Below, in pieces: positions 7,942 through 15,402 of a DNA stretch of 29,141 bases. How positions within the stretch are numbered: the stretch's first letter is position 1; the number at the start of each line of letters is the position of its first letter. The stretch comes from Bacteroidales bacterium UBA6244 (GTDB taxonomy: Bacteria > Bacteroidota > Bacteroidia > Bacteroidales > F082). The stretch covers positions 26,475-55,615 of the forward strand of contig DJVY01000246.1 of NCBI GenBank assembly GCA_002440885.1, read 5' to 3'. Under the pieces are notes generated by a model. That model did not search any database. It was given only the letters and a program-made list of their open reading frames with translations, and had not been told where the DNA came from. The position numbers and the translations under genes were made by a program.

Positions 7942-9231
7942 ATGAGAGTATTGATGTTTGGATGGGAGTTCCCACCACATATTACAGGAGGATTGGGAAC
8001 GGCATGTTTTGGACTGACAAAAGGGTTGGCTAAGCATAACGTTGAGATCATTTTTGTAGTCCCTAAAGCTTATGGTGATGAAAATCAGGAGGCTGTACGA
8101 CTGGTAAATGCCAGCGATATTCCTTTCGACCATACCGATGAAAACTACAAAGAGTATTGGAAACGGATAAAATACCTTGAAATAGGCTCGAACATTATTC
8201 CGTATGTTGGCCCGGAAGATTTCGCCAGAGAAATGTCGAAAAGAAAAAAGTCTGGAGAGAAATACACCAGCCATGTCTTTTCTAAAGAATATAAGTTCTC
8301 GGGTAAATATGGCGCTAACCTTATGGAAGAGGTGGCACGCTACGCACTGATTGGTTCGGCACTTGCTCTTAAAGAGGAGTTCGATATTATTCACGCCCAC
8401 GACTGGTTGGCTTACCCGGCGGGTGTGGCCGCCAAAGAGTCGTCAGGAAAACCATTGGTGGTGCATATGCACGCCACTGAATTCGATCGTTCCGGTAAAA
8501 ATATCAATACTCAGGTTTACGCTATCGAAAAGGAAGGAATGATGGCCGCCGATCGCGTAATTACGGTAAGCAACCTCACACGGAAAATCGTTATTGAAAA
8601 ATATGGTATCGACCCCGGAAAAGTCGTCACAGTGCACAATGCTGTCGACCCTACCCTGTTCGCAGAACTCACTGAAGTAAAAAGAAATCTGAACGAAAAA
8701 ATTGTAACCTTTTTAGGCCGGATTACTTTTCAAAAAGGTCCTGAGTACTTCATCGAAGCTGCCCACCGAATTCTTCAAAAAGACAGGAACGTCAGGTTTG
8801 TTATGGCAGGCTCCGGCGATATGCTCAACCGAATGATCGAACGCGTTGCTCAGCTCAGAATTGCCGACAGGTTTCATTTTACAGGTTTCCTCAAGGGTGG
8901 CGAAATAGATAGAATGTTTGCCTTAAGCGATGTTTTTGTTATGCCATCCGTTTCTGAACCTTTTGGCATCGTTCCTTTGGAAGCTATGCGCTCTAATGTT
9001 CCGGTGGTAATTTCTAAACAATCGGGTGTGGCCGAAATCCTGCGTCATGCGCTTAAAATCGATTATTGGGATGTTGAAGGCATGGCCGATGCAATTTATG
9101 GTTTGTGTCACTATAACGCTCTATCTGAAATGTTTAAAAAATACGGAAAAGTAGAGGTGGAGAACCTTAAATGGGAAAATGCGGCGTATGAAGTTAACAA
9201 GGTATACCAATCGATTCCCTTAACAAATTAA
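7942..9231 (+). CDS. GT4/GT5-type glycosyltransferase of the glycogen cluster
   Basis: A 429-residue GT-B glycosyltransferase. The N-terminus MRVLMFGWEFPPHITGGLGT has the glycine loop of starch/glycogen synthase-like enzymes that binds the sugar-nucleotide diphosphate. The C-terminal Rossmann domain has the E-x7-E motif SEPFGIVPLEAM (Glu339, Glu347) that holds the donor sugar, and FLGRITFQKGPEYFIEAA is the usual start of that domain. No signal peptide or membrane helix is seen, so it acts in the cytoplasm. Its place between the debranching enzyme and the GH57 gene points to alpha-glucan or maltooligosaccharide synthesis, but donor and acceptor cannot be told from sequence. It reads as GT4 by overall sequence; a dedicated glycogen synthase role is an inference from context. 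Confidence 0.85.
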   Translation: MRVLMFGWEFPPHITGGLGTACFGLTKGLAKHNVEIIFVVPKAYGDENQEAVRLVNASDIPFDHTDENYKEYWKRIKYLEIGSNIIPYVGPEDFAREMSKRKKSGEKYTSHVFSKEYKFSGKYGANLMEEVARYALIGSALALKEEFDIIHAHDWLAYPAGVAAKESSGKPLVVHMHATEFDRSGKNINTQVYAIEKEGMMAADRVITVSNLTRKIVIEKYGIDPGKVVTVHNAVDPTLFAELTEVKRNLNEKIVTFLGRITFQKGPEYFIEAAHRILQKDRNVRFVMAGSGDMLNRMIERVAQLRIADRFHFTGFLKGGEIDRMFALSDVFVMPSVSEPFGIVPLEAMRSNVPVVISKQSGVAEILRHALKIDYWDVEGMADAIYGLCHYNALSEMFKKYGKVEVENLKWENAAYEVNKVYQSIPLTN

Positions 9232-9259
9232 TAAAAAAAATAAGACTAAAATATTCATC

Positions 9260-10834
9260 ATGAGATCAATTTGCTTTTACTTTCAGGTTCATCAGCCCTA
9301 TCGTTTACGGACTTATCGGTTTTTCGATATTGGTTCAAAACACAACTATTTTGATGACCACGAGAACGAGTTTATAATGAAACGGGTGGCCGAGAAGAGC
9401 TATCTGCCCATGAATGCTTTGCTCCTGAAACTGATTAAAGAATACGGATCAACTTTTAAGGTTAGTTTTTCTATCTCAGGTATGGCGCTGGAACAGTTTG
9501 AAGCTTACAGTCCTGAAGTAATTAAAAGCTTCAAAAAACTTGCCGATACGGGCCAGGTGGAATTTTTGGCCGAGACCTATGCCCATTCCCTCGCATCGTT
9601 GCGCAATCCGGATGAATTCCGCCGGCAGGCTGAAAAACACAGCCAGAAAGTTGAGCAACTCTTCGGCACGAAACCAACTACTTTCAGAAATACAGAGTTG
9701 ATCTACAGTGATAAAATTGGTGAACTGGTGGCCGATATGGGCTACAAACTCATGCTTACCGAAGGAGCTAAACATGTGTTAGGATGGAAGAGCCCCAACT
9801 TTTTATACAACAGCGCTCCACGCCCTGAACTAAAGCTCTTACTCAAAAACTACCGACTCAGCGATGACATCGCTTTCAGGTTCTCAAACCGCAGTTGGTC
9901 AGGATTTCCTCTTACCGCTGACAAGTTCACTACCTGGCTAAATCAAATCAACGAAAAGGAAGAAGTAGTTAACCTTTTTATGGATTACGAAACCTTTGGT
10001 GAGCACCAATGGGAGCAAACCGGGATATTTGATTTCATGAAAGCCTTACCCGGTGAAATTCTTAAATCAGGGAAATTCGCTTTTCATACTCCACGCGAGT
10101 TAGGGAAATTACTTCAACCTGTTGGCCCTATTCAGGTACCTTATCCCATCTCATGGGCTGACGAAGAACGCGATATCACTGCCTGGCTGGGTAACGACCT
10201 GCAGGACGAAGCGTTTGGTAAACTTTACGAACTGGAGAAGACAATAAACAACTGCCCGAATCCTGACTTGCTCAAAACATGGGAATACCTTCAAACTTCT
10301 GACCACTTCTATTATATGTGTACGAAATGGTTCTCCGATGGCGACGTTCACAAGTATTTTAATCCCTACGGAACTCCTTATGAGGCCTTTATTAATTATA
10401 TGAATGTGCTTAGTGACTTTGCACTTGAGGTTGCGAAATGCTATTCGGATAACCAAAATGATGTACAGGAACTTAAGCAGGCTGCCGCACAGTTCAAACA
10501 AAAAGCCTCCAAGGTGATTCAGGGCAAAATTGATGAAGCATCCAAAAAAGTTAAGGCGATTTCAGATAAAAGTAAGGGAATCAGCCTCAACGACATGGGT
10601 CAAATGTCGAATGCCGCCCTTAAAAAGTTCTTAAAAGAGATTGATGCTGAAACACTTGCCGTTGCACTGAAAGATGCTGAAAAAGAATTGGTAGAAAAAG
10701 TAATCCCCAATTTGAGCGCGAAAGCGAAAAAGCAATTCACCGATCTACAGTCTGATTTGCAAAAATTCAATAAAACAGAAGTGAAAAAGTATCAGCAAAT
10801 CATCGAAAATAAACTCAAATCGATTTTAAAATAA
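9260..10834 (+). CDS. GH57 alpha-amylase-type enzyme with C-terminal FliG-like extension
   Basis: A 524-residue protein. Residues 1-395 form a GH57 catalytic region: HQPYR at 11-15, GQVEFLAET at 98-106, FRNTELIYSD with the likely nucleophile Glu146, and LFMDYETFGEH with the likely acid Asp242. GH57 enzymes are retaining hydrolases, 4-alpha-glucanotransferases or branching enzymes acting on alpha-glucans; which one this is cannot be decided here. Residues about 400-438 are a Lys/Ala/Glu-rich helical linker. Residues 441-520 (LNDMGQMSNAALKKFLKEID, then LAVALKDAEKELVEKVIPNL) follow the pattern of the FliG C-terminal domain, which is unexpected in an amylase. There is no signal peptide, so it is cytoplasmic. 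It is the third gene of the operon, 28 bases after the GT4 gene. Confidence 0.88.
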   Translation: MRSICFYFQVHQPYRLRTYRFFDIGSKHNYFDDHENEFIMKRVAEKSYLPMNALLLKLIKEYGSTFKVSFSISGMALEQFEAYSPEVIKSFKKLADTGQVEFLAETYAHSLASLRNPDEFRRQAEKHSQKVEQLFGTKPTTFRNTELIYSDKIGELVADMGYKLMLTEGAKHVLGWKSPNFLYNSAPRPELKLLLKNYRLSDDIAFRFSNRSWSGFPLTADKFTTWLNQINEKEEVVNLFMDYETFGEHQWEQTGIFDFMKALPGEILKSGKFAFHTPRELGKLLQPVGPIQVPYPISWADEERDITAWLGNDLQDEAFGKLYELEKTINNCPNPDLLKTWEYLQTSDHFYYMCTKWFSDGDVHKYFNPYGTPYEAFINYMNVLSDFALEVAKCYSDNQNDVQELKQAAAQFKQKASKVIQGKIDEASKKVKAISDKSKGISLNDMGQMSNAALKKFLKEIDAETLAVALKDAEKELVEKVIPNLSAKAKKQFTDLQSDLQKFNKTEVKKYQQIIENKLKSILK

Positions 10835-10941
10835 TCGCCTTGTTTCAAACTAAATAATTCTTTTTCAAGGCTTTGGATTTGCACAACATCAACCTGCTTT
10901 TTCAAAAAAGGTAAATGGCGAAATCCAAGCATTTGAATTGT

Positions 10942-10949
10942 TATGTTTG
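10942..10949 (+). promoter_or_regulatory. Candidate -7 box before the synthase-phosphorylase gene
   Basis: TATGTTTG matches TAnnTTTG and lies 37 bases before the ATG at 10986, within a 151-base gap. No TTTG is seen at the usual -33 distance, so this promoter is tentative; the gene could also be read through from the upstream operon, since no strong terminator lies in the gap. Confidence 0.4.
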
Positions 10950-10985
10950 CAACGCAAAAAAAACGCGTAAATTAATAATTATAGC

Positions 10986-13900
10986 ATGATATCGAACAAT
11001 AAAACCATAACCAAACCTGACTTCGTATTTGAAACCAGCTGGGAAATTTGTAACAAAATCGGAGGCATATATACTGTTATCTCGAGCAAAGCCTATAGAA
11101 CAACCAAAGAATTGGGCGACAATTACATAGTCATTGGCCCGGACGTCTGGAAACAAACTACGGCAAACCCTGATTTTCTTGAAATTCCAGAACTGTTCGC
11201 CGACTGGAAAGCGGTGGCATGGAAAGAAGGTTTAAAAGTAAAAACAGGTCGGTGGAATGTGCCCGGAAACCCCATTGCCATACTGATCGATTTTACCCCT
11301 TTATTTCCGGAGAAAGACAGTATTCTCGCTAAGTTTTGGGAGCAATACCAGCTCGACTCAATCAGAGGTGAATGGGATTATATTGAGGCTTTGATGTTTG
11401 GTTATGCCGCCGGACAAGTCATAAACAGTTTCGCAAGCCACCAACTGCAAAATAAAAATAGTGTGGTGGCTCATTTTCATGAATGGATGACAGGAGGTGG
11501 TGTTCTTTACCTGAAAAACAAAAACCCGAGAATTAGCACTGTATTCACCACACATGCTACAGTTCTTGGGCGTTCGATAGCCAGTAACGGGTTGGCGCTT
11601 TACAGGGATTTGGAGTTATTCTCACCCGAAAAATCAGCGCTGGATTTTAATGTTACAGCCAAGCATTCTCTCGAATTAATATCTGCCAGAGAAGCCGACA
11701 TTCTTACCACTGTTAGTGATATTACAGCACGTGAATGTCTGCAATTCTTCAAACGCAATCCAGAGGTTATCACAACCAACGGCTTCGATGATAGCTTTGT
11801 TCCGAAGCCGGAACTACTTTTGCAGAATCACAGTACTGCCAGAATAAAAGCACTGGAAATCGCAACAAGCCGTACAGGAAAAATCTATGACAACGAAACC
11901 ATATTATTACTAACCAGCGGCAGGTACGAATACACGAACAAAGGTATCGACCTGTTTATCAAAGCACTTGGCTCGTTGAATAACTCAGGTAAGATTACAA
12001 AAAAAATCGTAGCTTTTATTGCTGTTCCGGGAAACCACAACGGACCTGCCAAGCCCAATCAGGATAGTCGTGCCCATGGCGACTTCAAGTACCTGACCCA
12101 TAAACTCGCCTATCCAGAACACGATCCTATATTAAATGAAATAAAGCGTCAAAACCTCACGAATGACCATTCAAGCAACATAGATTTGATTTTCACTCCT
12201 GTCTACCTCAACAAAAGTGATGGAGTTATCGATTTAGATTATTATGAATTTCTTACCGCTTTCGACTTGACGCTTTTCCCATCTTATTACGAACCATGGG
12301 GTTACACTCCGCTTGAAAGCATCGCTTTTGGCATCCCTACCCTTTCAACAACTTTCGCCGGATTTGGCGATTGGACGCTGAGGAATTTTAAACTTGCCCA
12401 CAGCGCTGTTACGGTTATTACACGCCAGGAGGGCAGCGCTGCCGAAGCCATTGAGCAAATTGCTCAGGCGATCGAGAGTTTCAGCCATTCGACAAACAAA
12501 GTGGAAAAAGCGGCTGAGATTCAACGTATTTTCGAGAAAGCCAGCTGGAAACTCATGGTAAACAATTACTTTTTAGCATGGAATAAGGCACTAGATGTAT
12601 CGGAAGCCCGAAAAAAACACCTCCCAACGCCACCTGCGGTTGATACTTTGTTGGTTGAAGTGCAGGCCAACTCCGACAAACCCGTGTGGAAGAAGATTCT
12701 GGTTCAAAATAAATTACCTGACCAACTCAAGCCACTTAAGGAGCTGGCCTACAACCTCTGGTGGTCGTGGAACGATGACGCTGCTCAGCTTTTTGCAAGT
12801 ATCGATGAACAAAAATGGGTTAAATTCGAGTACAATCCTGTTCACCTGATAGAATCTCTTTCGCGCGAAGAAATTGACAGGCTCGCTGAAGACGAAGCAT
12901 TTCTACTGATTTTGAGCAAGGTGCATGAACGGTTTCGCACCTATATGAATGAAGAAAAGAACAAACCCGAAGACATGGTGGCCTATTTTAGTATGGAATA
13001 TGGACTACACACCAGCTTGAAAATTTATTCAGGAGGCTTGGGTATTCTGGCTGGTGATTATCTGAAACAGGCCAGCGACTCGAATAAAAACATGATCGCC
13101 GTTGGTTTACTATACCGATACGGCTACTTCAAACAAACCATGTCGGTTTTTGGCGATCAGCAGGCTGAATACAACGCGCAAAAATTTACACAACTCCCCC
13201 TCGACCCGGTACGCCATAGCAACGGTGAATGGGTTATGGTGCAACTTGCCTTTCCGGGACGAACCGTTAACGCCAAAGTATGGCAGGTTAAAGTTGGAAG
13301 GATTTCTCTGTTTTTACTCGATACAGACACCGAAGAAAACTCCTCAGAGGACCGCTCGATCACCTATCAGTTGTATGGCGGCGACAACGAAAACCGCATA
13401 AAACAAGAACTGGTGCTGGGTATTGGAGGAGTAAGAATGATTGAAAGTTTGGGACTAAACCCCAAAATTTATCATAGCAACGAGGGCCATTCGGCCTTTA
13501 TCGGACTTGAACGCATCCGTAGCCTGATGGAAAACCCTAAGGTCAATTTTAATACAGCCGTCGAACTTGTTCGTTCCTCTACCTTATTTACCACGCATAC
13601 ACCTGTTCCTGCCGGACATGATACTTTTGAGGAACACTTAATCAGAACTTATATATCACATTACCCTGAAAGACTGCGTATTAGTTGGCATGACTTCATG
13701 GGACTGGGTAGGGTTTTCCCTGACAATCAAAACGAAAAATTCAGCATGAGCGTACTTGCTACACGTCTGTCGCAGGAAGTAAACGGGGTTAGCCGCATTC
13801 ACGGACGCGTTTCCAGAGAAATGTTTCAGCCGATGTATCCAGGCTATTTCGCCGAAGAATTGCATATTGGTCATGTAACAAATGGAGTGCATTATTATAC

Positions 13901-15215
13901 CTGGACGGATTCGGAATGGCAAAAACTCTACCGTCAATATTTCGGGAAAGCCTTTGAAGAAAACCAGCCTGACGCTTCTTTTTGGAATAAAATCTATGAT
14001 GTCGACGATTCAGTTATCTGGGACAAGAAGCTTCAGCTAAAGCGAAAACTAATTGAAGTACTCCGCGAAAAACTCAAGAAAGACCTGACCAGAAGACAAG
14101 AAACTCCACAGGTAATTCTGCATTCACTTCGCGATATGGATGAGAACACCCTGGTTATTGGCTTTGCGCGACGTTTTGCCACCTACAAAAGAGCTCACCT
14201 TTTGTTTATGAACCTGGAACGACTAAACAACCTGGTGAACAATCCCGAAAAACCAATTGTTTTTATTTTCGCAGGAAAAGCTCACCCTAACGATAAAGCA
14301 GGTCAGGATCTTATCAAAAGAATAATTGAAATTTCGAAGAAAAAAGAATTCATGGGGAAAATTCTTTTCCTTGAAAACTATGACATGACTTTGGGCAAGC
14401 TGCTTACCTCCTCTGTTGATATTTGGCTAAACACCCCTACCCGACCGCTAGAAGCCTCAGGCACAAGTGGTGAAAAAGCTGTAATGAATGGGGTAATGAA
14501 TTTCTCTGTGTTGGATGGCTGGTGGGCTGAAGGGTACAAACCTGACGCTGGTTGGGCTATTGAAGAAGCTAAAACTTTTGCAAACCAACAATATCAGGAC
14601 GAGCTGGATGCCGAAATCATTTACCAGACTTTTGAAAACGAAATTGCCAACATCTACTACGACAGGAATGATCTGGGTTTTTCACCAAAATGGGTTTCAA
14701 TTATAAAAAACACCATTGCTCAGATTGCTCCCCATTTTACCATGCAACGCATGCTCGAAGATTATTATAACAAATACTATTCTGGACTTTTCGCCAGAAG
14801 AAACGAAATCTTTGGAGACAACTTTTCGCCAGCAAGAGAACTTGCAGAATGGAAAGAAAAAGTAAGCGCAGCATGGAATCAAATTTCTCTGGAAAGTCTG
14901 CTCATCCCTAACACCAGCCGCACACCACTTGAGTTTGGGAAGAAATTTACCACTGAAATAAAGCTAAATATTCCGGGACTTGATGCCTCTGATCTTGGAG
15001 CTGAGGTAATAATGGGCAACAAAGCAGATGAGGAAGTTAGAACAATTCGTATAAAACAAGAACTAGAGATGATATCATCCGAACCCGGGAAAGTTGTTTT
15101 TGGGATTGAAATGACCCTCGATCATTCCGGTATTTACGATTACACTTTCCGCATTTTCCCGAAACATAAACTACTAAAATACCGCATGGATTTCCCACTT
15201 GTTAAGTGGTTGTAA
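10986..15215 (+). CDS. Glycogen synthase (GT3)-alpha-glucan phosphorylase (GT35) fusion
   Basis: A single 1409-residue frame joins two enzymes. Residues 1-555 resemble eukaryote-type glycogen synthase: VFETSWEICNKIGGIYTVIS near the start, HFHEWMTGGG, FTTHATVLGR, and the donor-binding E-x7-E in SYYEPWGYTPLES (Glu436, Glu444). After a linker (about 550-575), residues 575-1409 are an alpha-glucan phosphorylase of the shorter bacterial type: LAYNLWWSWNDD, VAYFSMEYGL, YSGGLGILAGDYLKQASDS, HSNEGHSAF, and GTSGEKAVMNGVMN with Lys1164 at the pyridoxal-phosphate position. One half adds glucose from a nucleotide sugar; the other releases glucose-1-phosphate from chain ends. Catalytic residues of both halves are present, so both may be active. 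It is cytoplasmic, with no signal peptide. It is the last gene of the block, closed by a strong terminator. Confidence 0.93.
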   Translation: MISNNKTITKPDFVFETSWEICNKIGGIYTVISSKAYRTTKELGDNYIVIGPDVWKQTTANPDFLEIPELFADWKAVAWKEGLKVKTGRWNVPGNPIAILIDFTPLFPEKDSILAKFWEQYQLDSIRGEWDYIEALMFGYAAGQVINSFASHQLQNKNSVVAHFHEWMTGGGVLYLKNKNPRISTVFTTHATVLGRSIASNGLALYRDLELFSPEKSALDFNVTAKHSLELISAREADILTTVSDITARECLQFFKRNPEVITTNGFDDSFVPKPELLLQNHSTARIKALEIATSRTGKIYDNETILLLTSGRYEYTNKGIDLFIKALGSLNNSGKITKKIVAFIAVPGNHNGPAKPNQDSRAHGDFKYLTHKLAYPEHDPILNEIKRQNLTNDHSSNIDLIFTPVYLNKSDGVIDLDYYEFLTAFDLTLFPSYYEPWGYTPLESIAFGIPTLSTTFAGFGDWTLRNFKLAHSAVTVITRQEGSAAEAIEQIAQAIESFSHSTNKVEKAAEIQRIFEKASWKLMVNNYFLAWNKALDVSEARKKHLPTPPAVDTLLVEVQANSDKPVWKKILVQNKLPDQLKPLKELAYNLWWSWNDDAAQLFASIDEQKWVKFEYNPVHLIESLSREEIDRLAEDEAFLLILSKVHERFRTYMNEEKNKPEDMVAYFSMEYGLHTSLKIYSGGLGILAGDYLKQASDSNKNMIAVGLLYRYGYFKQTMSVFGDQQAEYNAQKFTQLPLDPVRHSNGEWVMVQLAFPGRTVNAKVWQVKVGRISLFLLDTDTEENSSEDRSITYQLYGGDNENRIKQELVLGIGGVRMIESLGLNPKIYHSNEGHSAFIGLERIRSLMENPKVNFNTAVELVRSSTLFTTHTPVPAGHDTFEEHLIRTYISHYPERLRISWHDFMGLGRVFPDNQNEKFSMSVLATRLSQEVNGVSRIHGRVSREMFQPMYPGYFAEELHIGHVTNGVHYYTWTDSEWQKLYRQYFGKAFEENQPDASFWNKIYDVDDSVIWDKKLQLKRKLIEVLREKLKKDLTRRQETPQVILHSLRDMDENTLVIGFARRFATYKRAHLLFMNLERLNNLVNNPEKPIVFIFAGKAHPNDKAGQDLIKRIIEISKKKEFMGKILFLENYDMTLGKLLTSSVDIWLNTPTRPLEASGTSGEKAVMNGVMNFSVLDGWWAEGYKPDAGWAIEEAKTFANQQYQDELDAEIIYQTFENEIANIYYDRNDLGFSPKWVSIIKNTIAQIAPHFTMQRMLEDYYNKYYSGLFARRNEIFGDNFSPARELAEWKEKVSAAWNQISLESLLIPNTSRTPLEFGKKFTTEIKLNIPGLDASDLGAEVIMGNKADEEVRTIRIKQELEMISSEPGKVVFGIEMTLDHSGIYDYTFRIFPKHKLLKYRMDFPLVKWL

Positions 15216-15236
15216 TTAAGTATGTTTCAACTGTCG

Positions 15237-15269
15237 AAGTCAGGCTTAGCCTACGTTTAAGCCTGACTT
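15237..15269 (+). terminator. Strong hairpin terminator of the glycogen block
   Basis: A perfect 12-bp inverted repeat (AAGTCAGGCTTA at 15237-15248, TAAGCCTGACTT at 15258-15269) with a 9-base loop lies 22 bases after the stop codon and is followed by a T-rich stretch (TTGTCATTTT). The stem is G/C-rich in its middle and the position is as expected. The rest of the 187-base gap before the kinase holds only a possible weak promoter (TAATTTG at 15318-15324). Confidence 0.85.
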
Positions 15270-15402
15270 TGTCATTTTAGAGAAAATGTATTGCACTTTT
15301 TAAAGCTAATCACAAAATAATTTGTATCTTGCTTTGGATTTTTCAATCCAATGTCTACTTAATATTACTACCTCGCCGGAAAAATTGCTAGTGCATTCAA
15401 TC

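Noticed and set aside
7681..8400. A 239-codon open frame on the minus strand across the debranching enzyme and GT4 genes
   Set aside because: It is antisense to two clearly conserved coding sequences, its product is rich in Phe, Cys and Ser without any family pattern, and it has no plausible start context.
10580..10819. The FliG-like segment as evidence of flagellar genes here
   Set aside because: It is a tail on a GH57 enzyme, the torque-helix DDR is missing, and no other flagellar gene lies in the window.
10837..10871. Inverted repeat GCCTTG/CAAGGC after the GH57 gene as a terminator
   Set aside because: The stem has only six base pairs with a 23-base loop and is followed by just three T residues, so it is not convincing.
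15322..15402. TTG-initiated N-terminal extension of the TPR-PAS kinase
   Set aside because: It would place 27 residues before a normal signal peptide and overlaps a possible -7 box (TAATTTG at 15318-15324); ATG 15403 is preferred.
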